This document shows, piece after piece, positions 1-10,805 of a stretch of DNA of 64,000 nucleotides (the first letter of the stretch is position 1; every line of letters begins with the position of its first letter). A model generated the notes under the pieces. It had not been told where the DNA came from. It worked only from the letters and a program-made list of their open reading frames with translations, and searched no databases. The stretch comes from Zasmidium citrigriseum (Eukaryota > Ascomycota > Dothideomycetes > Mycosphaerellales > Mycosphaerellaceae). The stretch is from assembly GCA_002786025.1 (NCBI GenBank), contig NHNW01000030.1, forward strand, positions 124,001 through 188,000, read 5' to 3'. A program made the position numbers and the translations under genes.

Positions 1-275
1 CCGTGGTGAAAGTCCGCAAGAAAACCGTCAAGGAGATCAAGAAGGCGACTAAGCAACTTAAGAAGTACTGCCGAGAGGACGACGATGTGTACAACAAATA
101 TGGCCATGTCGTGGGTGAATGGCAGTACTATTGTACGGACTGGGCCATGGAAGCTTTGAATCCGGATGTGTCGATTGAGCGCGGCACGATTGTCCAGTGC
201 CTCCTCGACCACCTGCTTGATGGATTGAAGGGTCGCGTGGACTGGGCGAAGAACGTCACGGAGGGTACGTACTAG
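1..275 (+). CDS. 3' end of an unrecognised gene (partial)
   Basis: The frame is open from the left edge to a TAG at 273-275, so only the last 90 or so codons are present and the true start lies outside the window. The segment is lysine-rich at its beginning (KVRKKTVKEIKKATKQLKK), then mixed and probably helical, with several Trp, Tyr and Cys residues (GEWQYYCTDWAMEA). No signal peptide or membrane segment can be judged from this part. I do not recognise the family. It is probably real, because the frame ends cleanly about 200 bases before the convergent UTP25 gene and codon use resembles the neighbours. Confidence 0.5.
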   Translation, partial: VVKVRKKTVKEIKKATKQLKKYCREDDDVYNKYGHVVGEWQYYCTDWAMEALNPDVSIERGTIVQCLLDHLLDGLKGRVDWAKNVTEGTY

Positions 276-489
276 TCTGGTACGTGTTTCTAACGGAGGA
301 CCGCATCGGAGCAATCGTAAATTTGCCCAGGAAACCCAGTGGCATCAAGGCTTGTTCTGACTGAGCAGGTAGTTCGGCGTGTGGAACGGGATACTTGTAC
401 AGTAACAGCATCGCACAGGGTTGGATGGCAACGTCGCAATAGCTCGCTCTCCTCCAATATCAAGAACACTCCTCTTCACCTCCCCTCCC

Positions 490-2631
490 TCAGACAAAAT
501 CAAACGTATCCCCCACACCCCCCAGCATCCCCTTCACTCTCTGACTCCCGACAACCCTCTCCATCCTCAACCCATCCCACCGTCCAAAAACCGCCTGCAC
601 CCCCGCCTCCACAGGATCAACCTTCCCCTCCACAACACTGCTCCCCAAGAACCCACCCACACACTCCTCATAAAACGTCGGATTATCCGGAACCCCGTAC
701 ATAACAACCCTCTTAACCCCCTTGAGCTTCAATCGGAAGAAATGGTGCGCTCGTTGGGTGTATAAAAGGAAGGAGTGACGACCGGAGAGGAAATGTGACC
801 GAGCGCGGCGTTGATCGGAGATTTCGCTATAGTCGTGGATGGCACCGAAGGAGATGTTCTGCGTTTGGGTGGATGTGGCGAAGAAGTTTCGTAGGCGGAG
901 GAAGTCGAAGTAGCTCGGTATGAAGATTAGTATCCCTTGCGCTCCATCAGCGGGTTTAGGGAGGCGGAGGAGAGAGGGCAGGATGGCGGTGGTGAAGAAT
1001 TTGAATCTGGCGTCTGGGTCGGAGGGTGGGGAGGGAGAGTCGAAGCGGAGGAAAGTTTGTTTGATGCCGAGACCGCTTGTTGTGTTGATGGCGCCGGGGT
1101 AGACGGGGGTTACTTTGATTTTGCCGGAGGTGTTGAGGAAGGCTGTGTTGTAGAGGCGATTCATTTCGGGGGTGAGGTAGCCGCTGAAGAGGATTGTTTG
1201 GCGGAGGTATTTGGCGTTGCCGTCGAGGTAGTAGTTTCGTACGCGGCTGAAGTCGCAACCATGGGACTCTCGGAGTTCAAGGTTGAGGTGTTTCATTACG
1301 ACTTCGACGTTCGTCCAGTCTTGCATTTGCATGGCGTCGGCTTGGTCGATGACACAGACTTCGATGGAGGAGAGGAAGTCGTGGTCTCGCTTCTTGGGGT
1401 CTTCGTTTTCGATGATGCGGCGCAGACCTAGAGGGGAAGCCAGGATGATGTCGCTGTTATAGAAGGCCGAGTAGAACTTGAGCGTCTTGCGAGTGAACTT
1501 GAGGGCTGTGAGGAATGAGTTGTCGTTGTTGCCACCGAAAAGCTCGCGGTAGTCTTCAGGCATGAAGTCTCGGTCATCTAGAGGTGCTGTGAAGGAATCG
1601 ACGAAGCGTTTCTTGTTCTCCTGTTGCTCTGGCTGGAAAGCTTCGACAATGGCATCGGCATACCTGGAAGCCATCTGGCGGGTCTCCAGTAGGATGAGGA
1701 CTCTGGGACGAACATATCCTTGGTCTCGGACGTCCAACTCTGCTGAATCTTCGGCATGGCTCAAGCGATCGTTGTTCTTCAATACCTTGTCCCGTCCCTT
1801 CAGGATGTGGTTCACAGCGTGAAGACTGGCCATGGAGCGCAGAGCGGCAGCATTTTGAGTCGTTCGATTGCCCAGCATGACGTCCTGGTAGTCGAAGAGA
1901 TGAGCCGCAACTTTCTTTTCCATATCCGACTGCAGGAATGCTGAAGACAGCTTTGCAGACCTCTTGGCAAGTCGCTCTTTCAGAGGCAACGAGTCTATGT
2001 TGCCAACGGCCTTCTTGCTCATGATCCCATGTTCCGCACAGATGGGGAGAGATGCCGATATACTGGTCTCCTTGCCAATCATCCCCTTATCAACTTTCCA
2101 ATCATTTCCCTGAATGGCCTTCAGCCGCTGCGACAACTCGTTTTCGTCCGGATTGGCAAAGTGAACCTCAAAAGGATCACTGGCGTCGTCCTGATCCTCC
2201 ACCTCATCTTCCACCTCTTGTCCATCCTGCTCCTGTTCGCCATCCTCCGCTAACGCATCCTCCATCTCCTGCTCCTCATCCACAGCGGCAAGCTCCTCCA
2301 CAGCTTCAATCTTCCGCCTCTTAGCCTTCCGCTCTCCAGTCTCTTCATTTTGAAAAGACTGTAAAAGCTGGCTGTATGCCTTTCCCGTTGGCTGCACCTC
2401 TTCAGCCTCCTCGTCGCTCAGATCTTCTTCTTCCGATTCAGACTCCTCTTCTTCGACCTGTGGCTGCTCATCCGCCGACTCGTCGACCTCTTTCACGCGC
2501 TGGCTGTCGAATTTCTTGTATCCATTTTTCGTCCTAATTCCGCTTCGCGCTTCTCGTCTCGGGCCTTTCGCGCCACCTCTTGCTCCTCCCCGAGAACCGC
2601 CTCGGCCGCCTCGGCCACGAAATGGTGCCAT
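490..2631 (-). CDS. UTP25: U3 snoRNA-associated protein 25 (Utp25), SSU processome
   Basis: Single-exon gene of 713 codons, close to the 721 residues of yeast Utp25. The N-terminus is an RGG-rich tail (residues 4-24), followed by a strongly acidic Glu/Asp region (about 50-155). The rest matches the Utp25/DEF family: LILLETRQMASRYADAIVEA (about 311-330), CVIDQADAMQMQDWTNV (about 425-441) and a C-terminal NPTFYEECVGGFL region. Utp25 is a nucleolar, helicase-related protein without canonical ATPase motifs that joins the small-subunit processome and is needed for 18S rRNA maturation. The start at 2631 precedes the RGG tail directly. The gene is convergent with the partial gene at the left edge. 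A long open frame on the opposite strand inside it is a shadow. Confidence 0.95.
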   Translation of the reverse strand: MAPFRGRGGRGGSRGGARGGAKGPRREARSGIRTKNGYKKFDSQRVKEVDESADEQPQVEEEESESEEEDLSDEEAEEVQPTGKAYSQLLQSFQNEETGERKAKRRKIEAVEELAAVDEEQEMEDALAEDGEQEQDGQEVEDEVEDQDDASDPFEVHFANPDENELSQRLKAIQGNDWKVDKGMIGKETSISASLPICAEHGIMSKKAVGNIDSLPLKERLAKRSAKLSSAFLQSDMEKKVAAHLFDYQDVMLGNRTTQNAAALRSMASLHAVNHILKGRDKVLKNNDRLSHAEDSAELDVRDQGYVRPRVLILLETRQMASRYADAIVEAFQPEQQENKKRFVDSFTAPLDDRDFMPEDYRELFGGNNDNSFLTALKFTRKTLKFYSAFYNSDIILASPLGLRRIIENEDPKKRDHDFLSSIEVCVIDQADAMQMQDWTNVEVVMKHLNLELRESHGCDFSRVRNYYLDGNAKYLRQTILFSGYLTPEMNRLYNTAFLNTSGKIKVTPVYPGAINTTSGLGIKQTFLRFDSPSPPSDPDARFKFFTTAILPSLLRLPKPADGAQGILIFIPSYFDFLRLRNFFATSTQTQNISFGAIHDYSEISDQRRARSHFLSGRHSFLLYTQRAHHFFRLKLKGVKRVVMYGVPDNPTFYEECVGGFLGSSVVEGKVDPVEAGVQAVFGRWDGLRMERVVGSQRVKGMLGGVGDTFDFV

Positions 2632-3051
2632 TTCGTCTGGTTTGAAGGGAGGATGGAGTTCGTCTGCGAAAAGCTTCGAAGATTGAGGTCGATTATCGAT
2701 AAGGCGCTAGCGTTTCTCGCTGATTGGCCGACAGTGCGAGCTTCGATGCACGGACGGCAGCAGGGTCGAACATTCACTTACCTTTGCTCCTTCCTCTTCT
2801 CCATCGAGTTCCATCACGATTTCCTGGATGGACTTTGACAATGCAACCACAGTGCTGTCCATTTCAAAGAAGACTTGGCTATGGCTGGGTATTCGCATCT
2901 AATCCTGCCGGTGGCGATGAGATCGCCGCTGCGGTTCTCGCTGACCAGAAGGAACATCGGTCACCATTATCAGCCGCACTCACAATGCTGATATACATTT
3001 CATCTCAGACTTCATTCTTCTATCTACAATCTTTCTACTGCATTCTACAGC
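2632..3051. other. intergenic, divergent promoter region
   Basis: Shared upstream region of UTP25 (-) and the sulfotransferase-like gene (+). A pyrimidine-rich stretch (about 3001-3045) lies just before the second gene's start. No further gene or repeat was seen. Confidence 0.5.
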
Positions 3052-4087
3052 ATGGCGTCAAAAACGACGAATGCGACGAAAGTCTTCATTTTCGACATGC
3101 CACGTTATCGATCGCATCTATTCTTCCGCTATTTGAGCACACACCCTGATCTCGAGCCTGTATATCATCCGTTCATTCATGCGTCCATGATGGGTCCAGA
3201 ACGAGTCACGAAGAAGACTTACAACTCGGAAGCCCGCAACAAGGAGAATGAAGCCGACATGGGGACTTTCACGTACGAAGAAGCTGAAGATCGGTTTCTT
3301 GCAAACGTACAAAACGCAGAATCAAAGGTCCGAATCCAGTCCATGCAAGTCATCTCAAGATGCTGATTCAATGAGCCGCCCAGGGAAAGATCCTTCTCGC
3401 CAACGAACACACCCAAGCTGTCATCCACCAAGAGCTCATGTTGGATATCGTGCGAGATTCCACTCTAGTCACCTTTCCTGCAAATCCAACCGTCATCCCG
3501 AACAAAGTCTTCGAAGAGATCACGCCTATCTTCGTCATCCGCAACCCCATCTTGTCGGTCCCATCCAACTATGCCAGCGTCCTCGGCGTGCTACAACTTC
3601 GCCCAGGTGATGAGGACTGGTTGGTCATGGCCAGCATGATCACTCAAAGTCTCCTCTTTGATCACTTCTGCAAGCTGGGTCGACTTCCAATTGTCGTTGA
3701 TGGCGATGATCTTCTTTGGCGTACGGCTGAAGTCGGGCGTGGGGTTTGCGCCGGGCTAGGTATCGATGCCGCAGGACTGAGTGATACTTGGGAACCGCTG
3801 CCTAAGGAGCTTCAGGATCCCAACCCCATCATGCAAGCTTTTACCACGACCATCAATGCCTCGACTGGGATTGAGAGGCCAAAGCAGGGCAAGGTGAGTT
3901 CTCCGCTGAGCTGGCTTAAGGGTGACACTGCTGACAGATCCTCAATTTTGAGCCTATTGAATTGACTCTGGCTGAGGCTTCAGCCAAGTGGGCTCATCAA
4001 TATAGCAATGAGGTAGCAAAGAAGCTGGAGGATACCGCCGAGCGCAACATGCCGCATTATCTGCATATGAACCAGTTCAAAGTGTAG
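3052..4087 (+). CDS. sulfotransferase-like P-loop protein
   Basis: Three exons, 3052-3327, 3384-3893 and 3938-4087, give 311 residues; both introns are phase 0. The protein begins with a modified P-loop-like strand (VFIFDMPRYRSHLFFRYLST). It continues with features of a fungal sulfotransferase-related family: a histidine/phenylalanine segment VYHPFIHASMMG, a central GKILLANEH, TPIFVIRNPILSVPS, and PIVVDGDDLLWRT followed by VGRGVCAGLGIDA. Known relatives are annotated as P-loop NTPases or sulfotransferases, and the substrate is unknown. There is no signal peptide, so the protein is probably cytosolic. The splice sites restore one continuous frame with family-like sequence on both sides, which supports the model. 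Confidence 0.8.
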
Positions 4088-4648
4088 GGTTTTGGGCCGT
4101 CTGAACTACACCGACCAGTCTGCGGGCATCGTCTGGGCTTTTGCGGGAGCAGAATCTCGGCTTTTGCTGAAGGTTCGAGACACCAGTCAGTTATCATCCA
4201 TCCGCCCTTGCAATAACCCATGCATAGCCTTGACTGCAACGTGGTCGCAGAATTGACTTTGAGAACTCCGCCGACGCGAATCAGAACAGGTGCCAAGGCC
4301 GGTATGAAGACGCCTCCACCAGCACAAAGGCCTTAGATTTCTAAGTACAGCGGAAGTTTTCTTGCGAGCTTAAGCTTCGTGCAATCGTTTGTCAAGACGT
4401 ATATGGTTTGAGGATGGCTGACCAACATTCCTAGACGTCACCACTCCTGATGAAGGTACATCTATTGAGCATGAACACGAAGCCATTGAAACTCGAGAAC
4501 GCCAATCGTAAGCTCTGCAGATCGAGTTATCGATATCGTTACGATGCTCTTTGGAACGATGAGCTATATAACTGTACTGGATTGCCGCTCTGCAAGGCAA
4601 GTTGAGGGGCCACGATCTCACCCGCCCTCATCACGCAGTGCTTCCAAC
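4088..4648. other. intergenic
   Basis: 3' flank of the sulfotransferase-like gene and promoter of the MRJP-type gene. Apart from the TATA-like box listed separately, nothing was recognised. Confidence 0.5.
4565..4571 (+). promoter_or_regulatory. TATA-like box of the MRJP-type gene
   Basis: TATATAA lies 84 bases upstream of the chosen ATG at 4649, a plausible distance for a fungal core promoter. It supports 4649 over the in-frame upstream ATG at 4544, which would lie before this box. Confidence 0.4.
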
Positions 4649-5794
4649 ATGGCTACAGCGAGCTCAAGCAGCATGTTCGTGTTCACGCTCATCCTCCTCT
4701 GCAGTGCAACACTGGCCTTGGCACAAGCCTACACAGGACCACCAGACCTACGTCTCGTCACCGCTCTCGAACTCGACGCACCAGCAATCGGCATCAGCAC
4801 AACACCCAGCGGGCGTCTCTTCCTTGTCTATGCCAGGGTTGACGGCTCCACCGGTCCTCAGATTGTCGAGTACCACAGCAATGGAACTCAAACTCCCTAC
4901 CCAAACGTCGAGTGGAACTCTTATACTCCTGACAAAGACCCCGGCACGCACTTCATCCGTGCCAACGCCCAACGCATTGGACCGGATGGACATCTGTTCG
5001 TCGTGGATATAGGATCGCCGAGTCCGGCGGAATCGGTGGTATTTCCTGATGGTCCGAAACTCGTCCAGATAAATATCACAACCAACACAGTCTCGCGAGT
5101 CTACTCCATGAGCAACGCAACCCGCTACAACAGCAACCTCGACGACGTCCGTTTCCACCCCGCTAGCAACAAAGCCTACCTCACCGACGCCGGTGTCCCG
5201 GGGATCATTATCCTCGACCTCGCAACGGGATCGACAGTCCGTGTTCTCGACGATGACCCCAGCACAACAGCCTCCTTCCCCGTCTCAGCTCAGGGAAACG
5301 TCCTGTACTCCTCCTTCACCGGAAAACCAGCATACATCGACTCCGACCAACTCGAAGTCTCACCAGACGGGAAGTACCTCTACTACCAACCCTCCGAAGG
5401 TGGTCTCAGCCGCATCGAAACAAAGTACCTGGACGACGCATTCTACAACACCTCCCTCGCTGGTGTCCTCTCGACATACGTCGAGCCTTTCGCTCTTACA
5501 TCCTCAACAGGAGGCACGGCTATCGATGGGGAAGGCACTATCTACGTCAGTGACATTGATAGTTCGAGAATTGTTGCTGTTGCGCCGAATGGGACAAAGA
5601 CAACGCTGGTGCAGGATCAAAGGTTGAACTGGGTGGATGCTATGTGGGTTGATGATCAGAAGAGACTTTGGTTGCCGGTGCCGCAGTTGTATAAGGGGCA
5701 GTATTATGGCAATGGGAAGAGTAATATTACCAAGCCGATTTTTGTGTATACGATTGATATTGGGGCTGGGCCGAGTGGGATTGATCATGTTTGA
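4649..5794 (+). CDS. secreted major royal jelly protein/Yellow-family beta-propeller
   Basis: Intronless, 381 residues from the ATG at 4649, chosen because it puts a signal peptide at the N-terminus: MFVFTLILLCSATLALAQ at about residues 9-26. An in-frame upstream ATG (4544) would bury the signal. The body has the repeated-strand pattern of the MRJP/Yellow family: RLFLVYARVDGS, DGHLFVVDIGSP, VRFHPASNKAYLTDAG, LEVSPDGKYLYYQP and RLNWVDAMWVDDQKRLWLPVPQ. Several N-glycosylation sequons (NIT, NAT, NTS) fit secretion. Fungal members have no well-established substrate. The 3' end is 181 bases from the convergent, broken Zn2Cys6 gene. Confidence 0.88.
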   Translation: MATASSSSMFVFTLILLCSATLALAQAYTGPPDLRLVTALELDAPAIGISTTPSGRLFLVYARVDGSTGPQIVEYHSNGTQTPYPNVEWNSYTPDKDPGTHFIRANAQRIGPDGHLFVVDIGSPSPAESVVFPDGPKLVQINITTNTVSRVYSMSNATRYNSNLDDVRFHPASNKAYLTDAGVPGIIILDLATGSTVRVLDDDPSTTASFPVSAQGNVLYSSFTGKPAYIDSDQLEVSPDGKYLYYQPSEGGLSRIETKYLDDAFYNTSLAGVLSTYVEPFALTSSTGGTAIDGEGTIYVSDIDSSRIVAVAPNGTKTTLVQDQRLNWVDAMWVDDQKRLWLPVPQLYKGQYYGNGKSNITKPIFVYTIDIGAGPSGIDHV

Positions 5795-5975
5795 ATCGAA
5801 GCTAACAGATGAATGAAGGGTGGCTGATGAATCGAGAGCGACTTTCATTGTTCTATTGAAATAAGAAGTTCGTTGGCCTGGACAGGGGTTGCCAGGTCCG
5901 AAAGTGGGAAGCTGGATAAGACTGTCAAATCCACATGCGTGCCACATCATTCATGTCGAGATTTGCCCGCCAGTG

Positions 5976-7898
5976 TTAGCTCCGAGCGTGGCCATAAAAA
6001 TTCAGTACGGCACTCAAGCCCTGACGAGCTCTCACCGATGGGACGCCAACTTGCATCCAGAGATTGCAAGCTCGAGTGACGACCGGTCGTAGACGCTCGT
6101 GTAGATCTGACAGATCCGGCTCGGTAGCCTGCGTTTTTGGTTCAGCGGCATCAAAGCACAGAATCATCGCTGCGAGATGGAAGTCGTACACGTGGTGTTG
6201 GAGGAAGATCCTCGAACTAGCGAGCTTTCCACCAGGCAGTGAGTTTTCCAGCATGGCCATCTGGCATCGAACTAGCTCTTCGGCGGCGGCGAGACAACGA
6301 GCGTCTTCTTCACCGAGCGTACCCAGATAGTCGCGGTGAAGGACGCAGATGGCTCTCAGATACAGAGTCTCGAGAGTCAATCGGCCCAGAATTATCTCGC
6401 TGGAGTCCGCGAGTGCTTGGTCGAATGGTGTCAGACGCAAGCATTTCGGCCACGAAGTACGAGCGTGGATAAGGCGGCAGTACAGAGCGTCGTTCCCTAC
6501 TCGAGTCCCTCTAGCAAGGTTCTCGGAGCTGCGCACGACGTCGCTGAATATGGTCACGAGCTCAACGTAGTATCGCTGGTACAGCACCGGAGTAAAGTCG
6601 TCTTCCGGTCGACCTTGGAGTACTGCGTCACGGGAGAAGTCCGTATCCAGGAGGTTTGCTGGCGGCAGAGCATCGCATTTCGTTCGTTGAATAGCACTGA
6701 AAGCTCCTCGCTGATACGAAGTGTTGACCTCGTACTCATACACAGCAGCCCAGATTCTACGTCGCATCTCGCAAACGAATGGTGACAGAGCGGCATTGTG
6801 TGATGGGTCCAGATGAAGCCCGGCCAAAATGGCCATCCTGGTAATAAAGCCCGTGAGAAGGCAAACATAGTTACCAATCTCCTACTTCCGGAGAACATGT
6901 GCTCTAGCATGGATAAGAAGAGTTTCTAACAGCCATCTCTTGTTCGTTGTGCAATCGGCCAGATTGATCGCATGAGCTGTCGACATACGTAGCTGGTCAG
7001 CCATGGCCAACGTCGTGGCATCTTCGAGTGTTTGTCCTGAAATTTCCGCACCGACTGTGGCGATGGCGAATAGCATCGCAAGCCATTGAATGTCCACCAA
7101 TGTTGGATCTTGCCAGAATTGCTGACAGTCAACTTGGAAGGACGGAGCATGGACGATTAGCCGGAGAGGATCGATCGAATTATACCACGAGGCCACGAAC
7201 CTATCCATGTCGAGCTTCGGAGGGAGGAGTTGGAGGAGATCAGCCTTTGTTGACATCCAAGAGATCTTGAACTGCGAGTCCGTGTTGGTCGGAGTAAGAT
7301 TTGGATTGGAGCTTTCGTGGGTTTCGAAAGATTGGCGCTCTTCCTCTACCTTGAAGTAGGACTTCATGTCGGAAATCTATCAATCAAGTTCAGCCAATGC
7401 TACAAGGCTCATTCAGCATTGAGCCTTACACTGTCCATAATAGACTCCCAATGACTGGGAGGGATGTAGTAGGTGTTTCCAGCTGGTCGACGATTTGGAG
7501 TGACTCTAAGACAAGGTGATGAGTTCCGAGCGTCGTCGCCCTCGTTGCATCGCCCGTATAAGTCCAAGAGTGGACCACTTCTCATTGACTCATCTTTCAG
7601 ATGCTTGAAGAGAGTCTCAAGGTGGTCGACCTTCGCTCTCATTGATGCAGCATGTCGTCGACCGGTGTTGCATCGGAGGCCTCGTTCAGTGTAGACGCAT
7701 TCAGCCGGGCGAGATCGTTTGAGGCACTACGATGTCGTTGTCAGCAAACGTGTCCAGTCGGCACGATTTCGCACTCTACATCATTCGACGTACCTGGTCG
7801 CACGCCAATTCTCGGTTGCATTTGAGTTTGCCCCGATGACAAGGAGCACATGCCAGCTGAACCCGTCGCAGCGAGACGGTTCCGGACCCTTCAGCCAT
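5976..7898 (-). pseudogene. Zn2Cys6 transcription factor with an in-frame stop codon
   Basis: The exons reconstruct as 7898-7794, 7726-7430 and 7376-5976. Residues 17-45 form a textbook binuclear cluster, Cys17, Cys20, Cys27, Cys33, Cys36 and Cys45 (CX2CX6CX5CX2CX8C), split by a phase-0 intron between Cys33 and Cys36. A short coiled segment (MRAKVDHLETLFKHL) and a Fungal_trans region follow. In exon 3 the frame is interrupted by TAG at 6884-6882, about codon 299 of 601. The flanking residues (LLETLLIHARAHVLRK, then GNYVCLLTGFITRMAILAG) continue the conserved helix in the same frame. A 48-nt in-frame intron (6885-6838, GTAGGA..CCAG) could bypass the stop but would delete conserved sequence. 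I read it as a nonsense-inactivated regulator; a functional spliced form cannot be excluded. Confidence 0.7.
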
Positions 7899-8173
7899 GT
7901 CGACTGTAATCAATCTGCTGAGGTTGCATTGCAGAGCAGGAAGGATCCTGTTTCGCCTTTGGTCACTCCGCGAGCCTTGGCCTGCTTCGTCTGCAGCCTT
8001 GCGCTAAAGCCACGATGTTTAGGGCAGCTCTGGCACTGCAGCGCTTTGCAAGCATTATTCATGGCTTTGTAAAGAGTTTCTAGGGCACAGCTTGCACTGC
8101 AGAGTCTATGATATCACAGCTTCCAAGGAGGCCAAGTTTGGTACCCCTCGGGAACGGCTGAAGTGCAACGGCA

Positions 8174-8573
8174 TTGCTCGGTAGGCCGGTCCTCGTCACG
8201 GGCTTACTGGGAGCGTATACGCCTTTCTACACTTTGTATCAAGGCTCGAAAGCATCAGTCGAGTGGTTCACGAAGGGTCTGAGTAAGGAGCTCGTGGCTC
8301 GCCGGATTAGCGTCAACGCCATCGCTCCTGGTCCTATGGATACACCGTTTTTCTATGCTCAAGAGACGGAGGAGTCTGTCGCATACCTCAAAAGCGCTGC
8401 TATGAATGGCCGCTTGACGAAGATCGAGGAGATTGCTCCACTGGTAAAATTCTTGGTCACTGAAGGATCATGGATTACAGGTGAGCATGAGCGATGGACA
8501 CATGTCAATCGTAACGTGTTAACAATGACCAGGACAAGTTCTCTTTGCGTCCGGCGGCTTTACCACTCGTTGA
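8174..8573 (+). pseudogene. 5'-truncated short-chain dehydrogenase/reductase remnant
   Basis: The sequence matches only the C-terminal half of an SDR: LLGAYTPFYTLYQGSKASVE with an intact YxxxK, ISVNAIAPGPMDTPFF, then IAPLVKFLVTEGSWITG. After a 52-nt intron (8481-8532) it ends GQVLFASGGFTTR and TGA at 8571-8573. The Rossmann N-terminus (TGxxxGIG, NAG) is not found in any frame of the 275 bases before it, which hold only short broken frames up to the divergent Zn2Cys6 gene. An intact SDR would need about 130 more residues. It is therefore probably a decayed gene, and its splice sites show that it was once functional. Confidence 0.65.
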
Positions 8574-9598
8574 GAAGGGACACAGATCCGGTGCGGGTGG
8601 ACAGAGATCCTGACAGAGTACATATTGAGTAAGGACAATGCTACAGTGTTAGTTGAGCTTAAGCCATCGTTATTGCGTCCTTTCAAAATAGCCATAGTTT
8701 GCTGTTTGGCTTGTTTGTACTCTGGTTCCGCAGAGCAAAGTAACCTTGCCACCGACTGCACTCTGCAGCTCGCAATACAAGCCCAAATCGTCGCTAAGAC
8801 ACTCAGGTCAGTAATCCAGCTGTCATATTTGAGGAGATAGTTGTATTTGCCGGACGAACGGGAGATTCGGAATCTACGCTCGGCGACAACAAATTCACGT
8901 GACTACTTCCAATTTAGGAAGTCACAAGTGAATGAATTCACACAGGCTGGGAAAGCTCTGTCAAGTGTATGTTCTTGCCTAGGTATTAAGTAATGTTGCA
9001 GTCAGACAGTTTCGCGAGTCTCATCAAGTGGTTGTTGGAGGTTCCTGATTGAGATTGAGCTACCGCCGGTTCGGCCGAGGAACAGGACATAACGCCCCAG
9101 CCCACTTGCAAATTGACTACACATGATTGCGTGGCCCACATCGCCTACAGTCAGAGACGCGGCCAATGTGTGACATTCTCTATCTGCTGTCGTAAGCGCC
9201 AAGGTACTTGAAGGCGGACTGTCTCGTTCTCGATGTGTGACTAGGAGAAGCCGAATCATCTCGGTGAGATCCCATAGGATGCCATCTGCATGTGAGAAGT
9301 GGTCCCGAGCGGACGTCGCATAATGCATGCTCTTGGCTGTCCAGAAGGCTGAACCTCATGTTTCAGGACACAGACCGTCAACGCCTCGAACTCGGGATCA
9401 TACAGGGTGGTCGTCAACATCGTCAACATGAGGCGTATCGCAGTCGGATCAGTGGTCGCTGCCGGTGGTCGAAATACGCGCAGATAGTCTCCAGTGCGTT
9501 ATTATAACAGAAGCACAGGATAGTCTCGATGGGAGCAGACAAGACACAACTGAGCTGAAGCCGACATTTCTTCTCTGCATTCGAGGTATCATTCCTTA
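8574..9598. other. intergenic with an imperfect hairpin
   Basis: There is no recognisable gene. A 108-codon frame on the minus strand (9328-9002) has no family features. An imperfect inverted repeat at 8893-8932 is listed separately. The last 100 bases are the dioxygenase promoter. Confidence 0.4.
8893..8932. repeat. imperfect inverted repeat containing an E-box
   Basis: The left arm at 8893-8910 ends ACTTCC and the right arm at 8917-8932 begins GGAAGT, around a 6-nt AATTTA loop. The outer parts (TTCACGTG and CAAGTGAA) also pair imperfectly. The left arm contains the E-box CACGTG. Confidence 0.4.
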
Positions 9599-10805
9599 AT
9601 GAAGTTCTCCAACGTCCTCTTCTTCAGCCTTGCTGGCATCAGTCTTGCCCACCCAGGTCATCACGAGCCAGAACATGAGCTCATCGCGAAGAAAGCCTTC
9701 AACGCCAATGCCAGACGAGGGCTTGCTGCGTGCGAAGACAAGCTCGCGGACGTCAAAGCTCGTGCAAAAGCTCGTCGTGCCACGACTCTCGGGAAGAACA
9801 AACGGTCTATCGAACTCCGGGACACCGAGTCCGTTCTCAACACATCGCATGCCTCGAACAGTTCGTACAATCCGACAACGCTGGACGAGACCATCTTCGA
9901 AACCTCGAATACCTGCGTTGTCAATCCTGAGGGCGAGGCAGGACCGTACTGGGTCAAAGGCGAGCACATTCGCTATGACCTGCAGGAAGGACAAGCTGGC
10001 GTTCCACTTATCCTAGAAGCTCAATTCTTGGATCTGGAGACATGTGAGCCGCTGACCAACGTTTGGTGGGATTTGTGGTAAGTTCCCCGCAACTATGGCA
10101 TTGCTCTTCGATGCTGTCGGATGATCCCAAGCAATCAGATGCTAACGTGCAGCTATCAGGAACTGCAATGCAACGGGAGTCTACTCTGGTCTCGTTGCGA
10201 ATGGTAATGGTAACACCGACGATGCATCCAACATCAACAGCACCTTCCTGCGCGGAATTCAAAAGGCGGACGATGACGGCGTGGCCACATTCAAAACGAT
10301 CTTCCCAGGTCATTACTCTGGCCGCACGACTCATCATCACATTGTCGTACATCTGAATGCAACCTATCAACCGAACGGGACTCTGAACGGCGGCTCTTAC
10401 GCACACGTTGGCCAATTCTTCTGGGATCAGGACTTGATCACAAAGGTTGAATCCACCTACCCTTACAACATGAACAACATAACCATTACGAAGAATGAGG
10501 ACGACCGTGTGTTCTCGACGGAGACCGCGGACACCACCTCTGACCCCGTCTTTGAGTATACCTACCTTGGCAACACACTGGAAGAAGGGCTGTTTGGCTG
10601 GATCACCGTCGTTGTCAATACTTCTGCTACTTACGATCCCAACTACAGCTACGTCCTCACGGAGTCGGGCGGCGTTGCTCAAAGTGGCGGTACAGAGACT
10701 GTTGATGGTGGCGCTCCCGGCGGTGGGAATGGTACCGGAGGTGGCATGCCAAGTGGTTCTATGAGCGGTGGAATGCCCAGTGGTACGCCACCAGCCATGG
10801 GCTAA
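9599..10805 (+). CDS. secreted intradiol ring-cleavage dioxygenase
   Basis: Two exons, 9599-10077 and 10160-10805, give 374 residues. The signal peptide is MKFSNVLFFSLAGISLAHPG. The segment after it (about 20-110) is a typical variable linker. The catalytic beta-sandwich holds the expected non-haem Fe(III) ligands: a Tyr in TGVYSG (about 168), a Tyr in PGHYSGR (about 212), and histidines in THHHIVVH (about 218-220). The C-terminus is a Gly/Ser/Met-rich low-complexity tail from about residue 345. Secreted fungal members of the intradiol family cleave catechols from plant phenolics or lignin breakdown between the two hydroxyls. The intron splits the Trp codon just before NCNATGVYS. A 306-codon open frame on the other strand is a shadow. 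Confidence 0.93.

Noticed and set aside
937..1431. 164-codon frame on the + strand
   Set aside because: Shadow of UTP25; composition is Val/Glu/Gly-rich from reverse-read codons.
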